Below are positions 12,049-23,600 of a stretch of DNA of 64,000 nucleotides, piece after piece. A model generated the notes under the pieces. That model made no database searches and was not told the origin of the DNA. It saw only the letters and a program-made list of their open reading frames with translations. Position numbers and translations under genes: made by a program. The stretch comes from Rotaria macrura. Its lineage: Eukaryota; Rotifera; Eurotatoria; Philodinida; Philodinidae. The DNA is taken from positions 42,168 to 106,167 of the forward strand of contig OENT01000500.1 of the NCBI GenBank assembly GCA_900239685.1, in the 5' to 3' direction. The first letter of the stretch is position 1. Every line of letters begins with the position of its first letter.

Positions 12049-12204
12049 CGCCAATAAGACATTCACCAATGGCGAAACTCTACCGAATGTATTGGCGAAA
12101 TTACAGTGGACTTTCGCCAATTGGCGAAGCTCCACCGAATGTATTGGTGAAAGTACAGTGGACTTTAGCCATAGGCGAAAGTCCTATTGGCGAAATTCTG
12201 GAAC
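12049..12204. repeat. 52-bp direct repeat with TTGGCGAA palindromes
   Basis: The word ACCGAATGTATTGG starts at 12082 and again at 12134, a spacing of 52 bases. The surrounding unit (TTCGCCAAT ... TACAGTGGACTTT) is repeated about two and a half times. Each unit carries the palindromic core TTGGCGAA or a variant. Short open frames over this region are by-products of the repeat. Confidence 0.6.
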
Positions 12205-12436
12205 CCCTTGAAACATGTGTGCTCACATACCTCATTCTAACCGACGACACTTTAAATGAACTTGGAGCTCTGAAAACCTTCTTTTCCCACTTTTCTGACG
12301 ATATGGACTTTAACTCAATGTCTTAGACAACAAACACATAGCACCACGCGTCTGAACACTTAATTTCATGCAATTCGCTCTCTTTCACTCAAGAATATCA
12401 TGCACTCTACTCTACTTATGTTCAAATCTGTATAAT

Positions 12437-13114
12437 TTATTCACTAACTAAACGTGCAATGGCGAAAATGAAAACAATAATGAAAATTATAAAATGAAGA
12501 ACAGTTTCCTTTGGGAATGCTACCTTTTTCAAATAGCTGTCTCTATATGCCATTATGTCAAGTGAAGTTTGTCCTCGACTTTCTTGCATAAGTTGTGCCA
12601 CAATTGTTGTAGCATAATTAGAAATAGTCAATACTTCATGGTCGGTAATTTGAGCATGGATTGGAATGCTAAAGAACCGGTTTGTCCATCCAGGAATCAC
12701 ATTTGAAGGAACAGAAATCATATGTGAATGTATAAGATTTCCGTTTGTTCGAAATACATGCCAATTCCATATGGTCAAACCGATATAGATTACGGCAGAA
12801 ACGATCGGAAATGTGACATATGCTTTAACTTGATTACTCAATCCACCCAATACAAAAGAAACGATAACAACAGCAAATATGAGCAAACGATACAGTAAGA
12901 TATGACCTCCGCGCATTTTTCTCTTTTTGTCGGCACTATCGAATGATTCCCAGCAACCTACAGCATGATTGTACTGGGATGCGTATGTGTTCTGAACCCA
13001 AGCAAGCTTTCCTGTAGCTACGGGAGTACCCAAAGTAATATTCCCAGTAATAGAGCGACCACTTGCAACTGCCACCGATTCATTGGTTATGGTAAAAACA
13101 CGATTATTGGACAT
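12437..13114 (-). CDS. Three-helix membrane protein, unknown family
   Basis: An intact single-exon protein of 225 residues. Hydrophobic segments lie at about residues 72-93 (LLYRLLIFAVVIVSFVLGG), 98-117 (AYVTFPIVSAVIYIGLTIW) and near the C-terminus, 203-222 (VLHFIIFIIVFIFAIARLV). A basic motif KKRKMR precedes the first helix, which by the positive-inside rule puts the N-terminal region in the cytosol. The N-terminal 60 residues are Thr/Val/Ala-rich and without cysteines apart from one. No family was recognised. It sits alone among transposon relics, but the frame is open and codon use looks normal, so it is probably an active gene. Confidence 0.7.
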   Translation of the reverse strand: MSNNRVFTITNESVAVASGRSITGNITLGTPVATGKLAWVQNTYASQYNHAVGCWESFDSADKKRKMRGGHILLYRLLIFAVVIVSFVLGGLSNQVKAYVTFPIVSAVIYIGLTIWNWHVFRTNGNLIHSHMISVPSNVIPGWTNRFFSIPIHAQITDHEVLTISNYATTIVAQLMQESRGQTSLDIMAYRDSYLKKVAFPKETVLHFIIFIIVFIFAIARLVSE

Positions 13115-13859
13115 GAGAATGGGCTATTGATGCGACAGGTCGAGAAAATGAAATTAAAATAAGATTACATTTGAATTTTTCCTTTGCTCTCCTCTGATAT
13201 ATGATAAGACTAATGCTGATAAAATACTCATAAACTGTTTACCGAAGGAAGTAACACAATGTAACTCCTATAAATCAATAGTTGGAAATTCTTTCCAACA
13301 AAATATTAGTAACCGTGTACCAAAACAGCTTGAATGAGGGGCTATATAAAAGGGGTTCATCTGCTAGTGTGTATATGTGAGAAAATGTTTTCAGTAACGC
13401 AAACCGCAGTCAATCATTGGAATAAACACGCCATGATTGTAATTTTTGATATGAGAGAGAGAGTCAAATGTGTTCGCATTGGCGTGAGTGTGACTTTAAT
13501 TCCTCTACTCATCGATTCTATGCTATTGACTCATTCTGAGGTGTCTGCTCAATAAAGTCGGAATCTTATTAGCCATGAATTGAAACTGAAAGGAATTTCG
13601 TTGTTTTAAGCTGATATGTAGGTGCGACGACAACTGTGTCAATATTACATTTTCTCTTTTTACGAATCAAGTATGCAACAATATCTTCGAAAACTTCACT
13701 TAAAATTCTTTTTATTGATAATAGTGTTTCATTGATAAACCTAAATTTCGTCGACAGGTAAAAGTATCGAAAGAAAATGCGCCAAAAATGTCGAAAGGTA
13801 AAACCTTCAACTGATCAATGTCAAAAAATGTCTTCTTTTAGTTCAGTGCGTGAAAAAAG
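13115..13859. other. Intergenic, no gene seen
   Basis: 5' flank of the membrane gene and spacer to the FLYWCH-MULE relic. A 73-residue open frame at 13334 has no supporting features. Confidence 0.4.
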
Positions 13860-14597
13860 ATTGAAAAGTATCATATCTTATTTCTTCATGCAAAATGCTT
13901 GATTCCGTGAATAATATAAATTTAAAGAAAATGAGAAGAACCTTTCGAAAAAGTACCATCCATGTATATAGTTTCTGAATCAAATAATATGTTTAGTTTA
14001 GCATCGCTGTCATATAGAAGACGTTCACGTCGCGCGCGTGATTTGTCCAATAATAGAAATCGTTTACCATCCATTGTGAATTTAAAAGGGTTAGGAATAT
14101 TAAATAAACATGATTGAGGAAGAATTTTTCGGCGATCTTTGACGAAGGTTTAATCTAGAGGTAAAATGAAAAACATTTCAATTATAACTTTTGCAATAAT
14201 CACTTACTTATTTCTTGATTTGTGGGTAATGTGGTAAAACTGGCAGTACTGGGTGGTGCTTTTGTCATCTCTTCTTACTATATAATGCGAATAGGTGTCA
14301 ATTCATTTAAAACACGTTCCTTCACTCGCTGACGAAGGCGTGTCGCCTGAATTACGTCAGAATTTGATTCATGATGATGATCACACTTACCTCCGTTTTT
14401 TATTTAAACATCATTTTCATCTGTGTGAACAACCATTGAGCATCCACTAACAATAAAAATCTAATACTTTATACGGGTCGTATTCTTATTATATTTGTAT
14501 AATTGTTCATTCATAACTAATACTAGTTGACCTTTGCTTGATGGAATGAAGGATAAATTTTCATTTGTATCAAAACTTGAATCAGGAGAAACCGACA
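13860..14597 (-). pseudogene. FLYWCH-zinc-finger / MULE transposase relic
   Basis: Read from 14597 downwards, one frame gives MSVSPDSSFDTNENLSFIPS and then the FLYWCH-like core SSKGQLVLV, YKYNKNTTRIKY-stop. The stop stands where FLYWCH domains have W (KYWRC). The frame continues through SGCSMVVHTDENDV-stop, KCDHHHES, RLRQRVKERVLNELTPI and two more stops, then APPSTASFTTLPTNQEI. After a likely intron (14155-14215) come RRKILPQSCLFNIPNPFKF, KRFLLLDKSRARRERLLY, NILFDSETIYMDGTF and HFL-stop-IYIIHGI. The zinc-ligand Cys-His pattern followed by YMDGTF is the hallmark of MULE-type transposon proteins with an N-terminal FLYWCH finger, a group widespread in rotifers. At least five in-frame stops show it is dead. 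The catalytic C-terminal part is missing. Confidence 0.75.
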
Positions 14598-15224
14598 TAA
14601 TGTTCATCAAATTTTAACTATTGAATGTTTTTTTCTATAATCCTTACAGCAAAGGCGTCTTTGTTAACTTTTACTCGAGAAAGACCTGAATTCGACTTAA
14701 GAAATGAATGGGTAACGTAATTAACTAATAACCATAATCACAATATAAGCGTATCTACCAATGGGTTGATACTACCATTTTCGTTGTTTTTATACTTAGA
14801 AAATTTTACTGCCGAAAATTTTTCCTGTCGACATTTTATGAGTTTGAAGGATGATGTGCAAAATCAAAACATCTTCATTGTGCGAACAGAGTATATAGAT
14901 TATTGACGAATCAGCAACATGAAACATGAACAATAAAACCGAATAGTAGAAGTATGATATAACATGATAGAAATATTCGAACCGGATACGTATTCATCAA
15001 GTAACGAACATAGTTTCATTATACTGTCTAATCTAATTTACATATCTACCGTTAATAGAGCATCGTTTGTTTTGATTAACTTAGTCATCACCATTGAATC
15101 TTGAGTAATTAAGATTTACTTTTTCTCGCAACCGATTGCTTGTACTCATTTATGGTTTCATCATTTTATGTCACAGATCTTTACTATGTGATTGGTTTTA
15201 GATTATTAAGTGTAATGTAGGAAC
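14598..15224. other. Intergenic, no gene seen
   Basis: AT-rich spacer between two transposase relics. No coding frame was recognised. Confidence 0.4.
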
Positions 15225-16650
15225 ATTAGAGATTGCTTATCAACGTCTTGAAGCAATCGAGTACCACCGCTCTTTCAATCGCTTTCCTCAAGATCTAGCC
15301 AACTGTGGAAAATGAACGGCTTCTCAATTGCGCACATTGATGGTATATGCAGCGCTACCAATTTTAATTCAATTGCGTCTCGCTATGCCTAATGCATTTC
15401 CTGAAGTTTATGTATCTCATTTTTCGTTGTTTTTCATCTATATCCATGTATTACGCTTTGCTGATCGTGTCGAAATTTCCTATATGCCAATATTCATACA
15501 AAAATATCTTCATTTATTTTCTTCTCTGTACAACATCTACAAAGAGCTTTACTTTGTGCATGCATTAAGTCATTTATGGCAGCAAGCGCAAGATCATGGT
15601 GGTCTAGCATATCGTACGTAAATTTAATAAGCTCGAAGCTCCTGTTTTCTTTTCTGATAAAAGTTTTTCTTCCTGTTTTTAGTTTATTTGCTTCAGAGAG
15701 TCATTTGCAGCATTTTTCAAAACTAGCACATGGATCCATTGTTATTGATCGATAAGTCTCATTTCGATGGTCTGTGTTTAGGCAAATTCATTCTAGGCAA
15801 GTGCAGTAGTCTTCCATAATTTTCGCTGCCACTGATTAAATTAATGATTCATTTCTCGATTGCACAATTATTCAAAATTAGCAACAGGAATTCTATTTGG
15901 TTTATTGCCAAAGCTTTGGCACGTTCCCAGATGCATTTAGTTAAATTTTATTCTCGATATCGACGTGGATGAGCAATATATCGTTCATTATTGTATAATC
16001 GTCGTAAAAAAGTGCCAGCTGTAACATGTGTGTCAAAACTGACAATCACAGTTCAGACTCACTATTTATCTATGGACAAGTATTGTTGTTTTTTTGAAAA
16101 AAACTAAGCTATTTTCTTCTTCAAAATATTTTTTAATTCGAAAAATAAATTCTCGTCTTTCGTGAAACCAATTGAAAGTATTGCAAATTGGATTATGTTT
16201 ATTAATAAATATTATCGAGTTGTGCTTCGTTCTTCATCTAATCTTGTTGTAATACTGTATTCGCTCATTTCGTGTAAATACTTATCTGTTCCGATGGCAT
16301 AATGAAATTTATGCATGTACGCCCATAGAACTTGAAACAAAGCTGATTGAAGATTATGAAAAACTCTAAAATTTCGTTTGATATTAATGTCTATAGTTCT
16401 AGATTAATTCTGCCTTTGAACATGCCGGTGTAAATCAATGTAAGTATGTTATTTCTCTAATGCTTTCAAATAACTTTGAACTTGAATATGAAACAACAAA
16501 GATATATTCAATCTTGAGGATTGTTTTATTGCTGGTCAAACTCGTAAATTGCCTGTTGCTACTGCAAACAATCAGATGCCATGTATTGACGATGTAAATG
16601 AAAGAGAGCCAGATGACAATGATTTTGACGAAGGGTGTGGGTGTCGGTTT
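15225..16650 (+). pseudogene. Relic of a DUF4218-like (CACTA-type) transposase-domain protein
   Basis: Coding-like pieces in several frames: RLEAIEYHRSFNRFPQDLAN then CGK-stop-TASQLRTLMVY (the stop is TGA where TGG for W is expected), LPILIQLR, HFSLFFIYIHVLR, ELYFVHALSHLWQQAQDHGG (to 15621), FESHLQHFSKLAHGS (about 15695), YLFRWHNEIYACTPIELETK (about 16280) and FNLEDCFIAGQTRKLPVATA (about 16510). The order W-A-x-x-L-R, LPIL, HFSLF, a VHALSHL-like stretch and FES-LQH-HG follows the conserved core of animal transposase-domain proteins related to CACTA TNP2/DUF4218. Frameshifts and stops show decay. The family call rests on recalled motif order and is moderate. Confidence 0.5.
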
Positions 16651-17869
16651 GAGTCTGGGTGGGGTCTTTCATAGTATCTCCCATCCACAACCGACACTCA
16701 CACTCAACTTACACTATCAACAGAACAATTTATAGAAATTCAGAACTTTTTCAGATAGCTTTAACATGTCACATCAGCGTGGTTACATCACAGTTATGGG
16801 ATAGGTCTCCCATGGAACTAATTTCAAATTTATCATACAGATGTGTAAAGAAGTAAAAGCCTACATCTGAAATAATTATAATACAAGAGACATGATGACT
16901 CCAGATACTGGAAATAGGATATTTCAGACATAAGGTATAAATTTCAAAAACCATCAAACATGCTACTTTGTTTCAGTATGACCAACGTTGCTCAAAACTT
17001 TTTAACGTTATTTATGCAAGTTTTCTGATCGTAAACAAAGAACCGCTTATAAAGTTTTGTAGAGCATGTTTCGCTCTACAAAACCCTATATTTGGAATTT
17101 CAGCACAATGTAGCCATTTTGAGATAAATAAAGGTGCCTGCATTTTAAACTGATTTGCTAAAACACATCGCTGAAAAAGAGTTTCAAAAATTTTAAAACA
17201 TACGCAGTTTGTAGAGCAAATCCAGCTGAACATTTTGGTATAATTTGGTTTCTTTCCAAGTTTTGAAATTAGGCAACTAGGTCAAAAATACTGAAAAACT
17301 TACGGTTTTTTGTTTCAAGACCGATTTTTAATATTTTTGCAATCAAATATTTTTCGTAAATGGACATTCAAATTGTTTTTACGAAAATGATCAGAAAAAC
17401 TTCTCTAAAAATCTAGCTAGAAAAAAACAAGATTTTTGGATACTTTGTTGTTTTTTTGGTTGATTTCCCATGGAACAACCCTGCAATTATTTTCTTCGTC
17501 TCATCGAAATCGACTTGTATTCAAAAGACGAAGTCAACAGCTCTGAGTCATTTGCTGACTTACCCGAGTGAAATTTATAATGTTACATGTCCGCTATGAA
17601 AAATCCAAGCAGTGAATGATACTTCTAGCTTCTGTATTGCATTTAGATTTTGACTTTCTCAGTATATTTTAAGATAAACTATTTTCATTTAAATGAGATA
17701 AACACAAAACTGAACAATGAACTGTCAAATTTTCATGAGAACCCAGATGAGAAAAATTCGCTCTTTCTACTTTTTCAACTGTAAACAAATACATAAATAG
17801 TTATTTACATTCATTTGCCATGATGTCTATATTTCTATTTCGTAAATTAAGCCATTTCTTTGTTCTTTT
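16651..17869. other. Intergenic, no gene seen apart from a hairpin
   Basis: Contains a GT-rich patch (16635-16670), the hairpin at 17054-17084, and a CCCATGGAAC word at both about 16808 and 17466. No supported coding sequence. Confidence 0.35.
17054..17084. repeat. Perfect 12-bp stem inverted repeat
   Basis: GTTTTGTAGAGC at 17054-17065 is followed after 7 bases by its exact complement, GCTCTACAAAAC, at 17073-17084. A third partial copy, GTTTGTAGAGC, occurs near 17210. It may be part of a small unclassified element. No other function is evident. Confidence 0.5.
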
Positions 17870-18360
17870 TCATGCATGAATAAAATCTTGATAGCCATCG
17901 TACATTCCTCTTGCAATCATATTGCCCATAAGCATACCCTGCTTATGCTGTTGCAGAGGCAAATAAATGAAGAGAAATCTTGTCGTCAAAACAATTCGCT
18001 TAATACAGTCTTGATCCATCATTATACAAGGACCCCACTGTCTGCAATATAAAATTTTCGAATAAATAATAAATTTCAATCATCCAAATATTAAATAAAC
18101 ACCTAACACATGGTGCCAACAAACACGTCATTAAAGACACGATGTAACCGAACAGGTTCCTTGTCCTGCTTGTACCCATAACACAAGTTTAAAGAAATAT
18201 TTACTAACATAAATCTTATCTCTCCATAGTGCGGAATACTGGATTACACTCGTCTTGATCATTGTTCTTGTACATTTGATACCTTATCGAATTGCTAATG
18301 CGAAACATTTCTTCGACAACATGCAGGATAATGCAACAAACATATTATGACCACATACAA
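17870..18360. other. Coding-like fragments, strand unresolved
   Basis: The minus strand has an acceptor (TATTGCAG) near 18042 followed by an open frame to 17870 encoding QWGPCIMMDQDCIKRIVL and on to GMYDGYQDFIHA. The plus strand has an acceptor (CTCCATAG, with a TTTACTAAC branch-like word) near 18230 followed by AEYWITLVLIIVLVHLIPY to a stop at 18350. The two sets conflict and no exon joins in phase on either strand. They may be pieces of a decayed gene. No family was recognised. Confidence 0.2.
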
Positions 18361-18579
18361 CAAGATGAGTTCTCTAGGAAGTATATGTCTCCTTTTCGAT
18401 CTTCCTACGCAATAACGAGTCATAATAGAACGTAGTCATCTTCGCAATTATAAATTAACCTTCCAATACCCGATTGACCTACTATCTGAGAACATCGTTT
18501 CTATCTTACGACAAAATAATTCAAAAACGTCTTACTGTTACTGTGCATTAATCCTCTGTTCTTTGATTACGTAACTCTC

Positions 18580-19110
18580 AGAAGACTTATTCGTTTTGAG
18601 GAACAAAATAAGTGAACAGAATGTTGATGGTGATAGCGTATCAATCATGTGATCATTGAGCGGGAGTCTCGCAAAGCCTATTTCTTTTCAGTGGACAAAA
18701 TAATTGAACATAATGCCGTTGTGATATTGCACTAATAATGTGATATTTGATTGTGATACTCTCCCAAAACGTTTTTTCTAACACATGATATATGGTAGAC
18801 CTGGGTGTTGGTCGTGATCATAGAATAATTTTGTGATCCTTACGTCTGTGACTCTCTCAACCCTTTTTCTTTTCAAAAGACAAAATAATTGAACAGAATC
18901 GTGTTTCTGAGAGTCCAATCAATCACTTAATCTTTGAGCGTTCTACTCTGTCAAACCTTTTTTCCTTTGAAACTAAGAAATAACTGATTAGTGTTTTTGT
19001 TGTGATACTCCATTAATCATGAGATATTATATCATATTGTTGACTTAAAACGATTTCTCTTTGGAGGGAGGAAAAAATTGAAATATTTCATTGTGATAAC
19101 AAGTCGGTCT
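18580..19110. repeat. Degenerate tandem repeat, units of about 100-180 bp
   Basis: A block built of 'gacaaaataattgaaca', then 'tgtgatact/tgatag', then 'aatcatgtgat' and 'ctctcncaaaac', closed by a T-rich 'ctttt' tract, recurs with heavy divergence from about 18600, 18697, 18879, 18980 and 19070. Unit length varies and some units are partial. It does not code in any frame. Confidence 0.5.
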
Positions 19111-20696
19111 GCGTGTTATTTTCTCTCCTGATGGAAAATAGTGCTATGGTTGGCGTTGTTTAAAATGACTGGATGGTGCATTTGTTCTTTTCGTTGAGTT
19201 ATGATGGTATAGATGTGGATGGATCATGGTAAGAAGTTTCGGTTTTTAAAAGATATTATTATCGATTGATCGTGTGATTAAAGTGGTTCGTATGTGTTGC
19301 TACTATATTTCGGTAAAGTTAGTCTATATTCATGCATATAAAGCTTATTGAGTAGTTGTATTTTTTCTTTGTAAACGGCATTCGAATTTCCATTGATTTC
19401 ATTGAAGATTTTATGGTTTTAAGATTGCGTATTTTCTAAAGCTATATGAATCAAGTGCAATTACGCTTTTCGTACGTCTGTTAATCACTGGTTGTAGGCG
19501 ATTGTATGAATTTGTTTATTGTACTGTCTATACATAGGAACTGGTAGATTGTTGTGATCGTTAATGTAACATGTGATTATCAGCGTCCCCAATAATATGC
19601 TAGGGTTATCATTGTGTTAAAGAATATGTGAGATTCTTCACATTGTAAAGGTTCTGTATTAGTTGAGAAAGCTGCGCTCTTTAGAGGTAGAAACACTTGA
19701 TGCTCTTTGGGAGAAGGTATGGGAACAAAATGATGAAGAATAATTTGGTAAAACTTATTTATCGTTTTCTTATATGCAAAAAAGACAAGGACGATAGTCA
19801 ATGGTTTTTCGACTTATCTAACATCGCTAAATTATCGAAAATTTCATATCCTGTCTTGTGCTACTCCGGAATATTGAAAAAATAATGGCCAATTTCATTA
19901 ACTTGATTGCCTGACAGAAAATATTACTGCACTCAAATTTTCTAGGATCTCAGTTCCCAGTTTAGTGACCAAATGACGAAGTCTGAAAATAATTGTGTCA
20001 TATTTTATTGTGGACACAATATTACATTACATCGAATCTATCATCAAATTGATATTTTGATAATAGGAAGAAGCTGATGTATATTACATAGAGCCCTATA
20101 TATTGATTGTATTTGTCTTGAGGTTTCGAAATGAGTCACTCGTGTTGATGAATGGGCTGCTTATATTGATGTTGGGGCTGGTGTTGTTGTTTGTCTATAA
20201 CTGTTGGTTTTTGTGTGTGTACGTGTATGTGAGGCTAGGTTTAGCTGCGAATATGGTTTTGCTTGTTAGGTACTATCGAACAAATTTACTGAAGCATGCA
20301 CTTCCATATTAAAAGACCTAAACAGATACCCACCAACACTTGCCACGTGTACGTACACACGCAGAAAACCTCACAGTCGAAGCTATCTTCATATCCACCC
20401 CGAACGAGACATATTTGCGTTCATCCTTCAAACACACACACATAACAATGCCTTACTCTAAACCTTCTCAGACCTGAATGCACAAGAAAACGTCTCAGTC
20501 AGATGTACTCACATCCATCCTCAGCCACAAAAATTTAGTGGAAACGATTTCTTTTTTTGTTACGTCAGGCGATAGAAATTAGAAAATCCTCTTCTATAAA
20601 GGCTTGTCATACGTAAAATTGTGGTTCATTAAAAAATTACAATGGTTTCTTTGTGTGTATTTCTTTTATTTTATTGGTTGTATCTAAAGAAAAAAA
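19111..20696. other. Intergenic with a GT-rich then AC-rich patch
   Basis: No gene was recognised. Positions 20110-20280 are GT-rich on the plus strand and 20320-20540 are AC-rich, a marked strand asymmetry. A 69-residue open frame at 20103 is a by-product of the GT-rich stretch. Confidence 0.35.
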
Positions 20697-23600
20697 CTAA
20701 GCATAAAATTTTTTATTGTCTTTTATCATTTCTATTAACAATGGGGTTGGAGCGAAGCGATCACCGAATGTCGATTGATGTGTTTTCATTAAATCAACTA
20801 TGTTAGAAATACCATAGGTATCCATAAATCGAAATGGACCTTAAGTAAAAATGATAGACATTCATTTAAGCTAGATAGAAGAAAAAAGCTTCTCTAATAT
20901 GTACCTCCTTTCATTGGTGGAAAGCCAAAACCAAATACGGCGCCTATATCACCATCAGCCTAGACAAATAGAATATTTTTTGTTCAAAAGCAATATAAAG
21001 ACTCTTCTCAGACGTCAAACTACATCCTATGTAGATATACAGAATGATTCTCTATCATCTATTTCATTGAGAAGTTGAACAGTTCTCTAATCGATTTTCA
21101 ATTTCAAAATTGCTTCTTTTTTCTTTGTTAATTCTCCGTTTGAAAACTATTTATGATTGCAAAGAAGTACATTAGCAAAGTTATTGCATTTTAAAAATTC
21201 TAAACAATTAATTATAGCTTCTTCAATTTAATTAATTACAGTAGTAAGAATTCAATTAAAAGTATACGATTCGTTCGTGCATGAAAAAACACTGCTTCAC
21301 TGACATTTGTTCTAGAACCTCATGAAATTTGCAAAGCTCTAACTTCACCTTCTTCATCTTACATCAGGCATGTGATAATGCCAATCTAAATAGAAATGCT
21401 ACTCAGTTGCTGGAAATAGGTTATACTTAACAAATGTTCAATTAATGAATGCGAAAAATTAATTAGCAGCTACCGAACCTTATTTTTTCTCGGAATGTGT
21501 GGCTTGGTAATATGTACAAAGTGTAGATGATGATGAGAGTGAGGGTATGAGTGTGCTGAAACATCATCTCAACTGATAAATCCTGATTAACTGAATAAAT
21601 CTCAATAAAATAAGTCCCGATAGTCCCTCGAATGTACCTACCGGAGAACTAATAACATTTTCTTCAAGACATTTGACAGCTTCATTTAGAATTCGAAGAC
21701 ATATACGCCACTGAATACTTTCCAATATTGGTCTACATATTCAATAGTCTCAAAATAAGATAAAGTGAATAACCTTAACTTACATGTTTTGATTTCTAGC
21801 CGCAGAATTTTTGATTAATTCTTTCAATTTGGAATTTGGCTCTTTCTTGCCATCATTATGATAAATATATAAACCTTCTCCAGATTGTTTTCCTAGTATA
21901 TTGTTCCTAATAAATACTTTTATCAATTTGATTACAGATGAATCGGCAAGACGATCACCAAATACTTTTTGTAGATGGGACATACTACGTGCAAATGTAT
22001 CGATACCAAATGCATCTAATAATACAGGTGCGCCAATGCGAAAACCAAATTTTCTTGTTGCTTTATCAATATAGTTGGGTGATAAACCTTCTTGAAGAAG
22101 ATAAAATACTTCTGTGAAAAAAAATGTTAATAAACGTGTCGTATAAAATCCTGGACTATCATTAACTACAATGACGATTTTTCCTTGTTTCAGACCAACA
22201 CTAACTGCTGAACAAATCGTATTATCAGATGTGTCTTTCGTACGAATGATTTCTAATAATTCCGTTTTATCGACGGGCGCAAAATAATGCATGCCAATAA
22301 CCTAGTATGTTAGAAAAAAATGAATTAGCCATTGTTTTCCTTTGTTGTGTGTCGATTTACTCTATTCGGACGTCGACTTTCTGAAGCTATTTCACGAATC
22401 GATAAAACATTTGTATTGCAAGCATATATAGCATGTTCAGGAATGAATTGCTCAAGTTCATGAAGAATGTTTTGTTTTAATCTAAGATCTTCAAGTGCAG
22501 ATTCTATGATAATATCACATTTGTCAAAGTTGTTGAACGTGGTTTGGCATGTTAAATTAGACAATATTCGTTTGTATTCATTACTAGATAAGAATAATCC
22601 TACGTCATTGTTAACTAAGAATAGCTATCCTATTGTTGCTTTACCCTGTTATTCGATTCTGTTTAATATAATTTTGATAACTTTGTACGATTTGTGACCG
22701 ATCGCGATAAAGCGCAGCTTTTATTTTATCACGAAGTATGACTTCAAAATCTTTGGCGATCGATACATGTGCAATACCGGCACCGATTATACCGCAACCA
22801 ATCACAGCAAGTGTTCTGAAATAAAGAAAAAAAATATATATAGTGTTTTGAAGTCAATAACTCAATCTAGTAGGATTCTTCGGCAATGTAGATTTTTTTA
22901 AAGGCTTCGTTCTCATTTATGGTCATAGCAGTAACCATTGAGCAACAAATAATAATACTATTGTCGACTTAGTAGTAAAAACTGTACCAAGGAACAACCA
23001 TTGAATTTATATCAATCGTCTTAATGTCATGTTCAAACGATTTTATCACCAAACACGTACTTCGCTCTCTCTCTCTCTCTCTCTCTCTCTTTATGGCTAA
23101 AACATAACTAGGTTTGTTTCAATTCAAAACCCGTGCTAAAACTAACAACATTTCTCTGACATCACCATTGCTATACAATGGAAGTATGACAGTTGACACG
23201 AATACAACTGTCAATTTTAACATACATACGAACGACCAAGACGTTTATAATGTTCGTCATGAAATACAGTTCTATGATAAAGTACTGTTGATGATCATAC
23301 TATATTGTTATGATTAGGATCAGATAAGACAATATCATCAACTTGTGGTATTACGCATAGCTATTTTACTAAGAAATCATGGTGGTTTTATCATCGACTC
23401 TTACTCGTCTATTGAGAAAGATTTGCACATGGATGAATTACACCGGTATGTAACATGCTGATTAGGAAATAAAAACCGATGGCACAATCAGATAGATCTT
23501 GAAACATGCTTTTGAAAGCACATGCACTCATAACTCACTTGATTTCTCGTTCGACGTTTCCAAATTTGTTTTTTTTACATTCAGTACGTGCATGAAACAG

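Noticed and set aside
16635..16670. TGTGGG-like words suggesting telomeric repeat
   Set aside because: Only one or two degenerate units; no array.
20103..20312. 69-residue hydrophobic frame
   Set aside because: By-product of a GT-rich stretch; low complexity.
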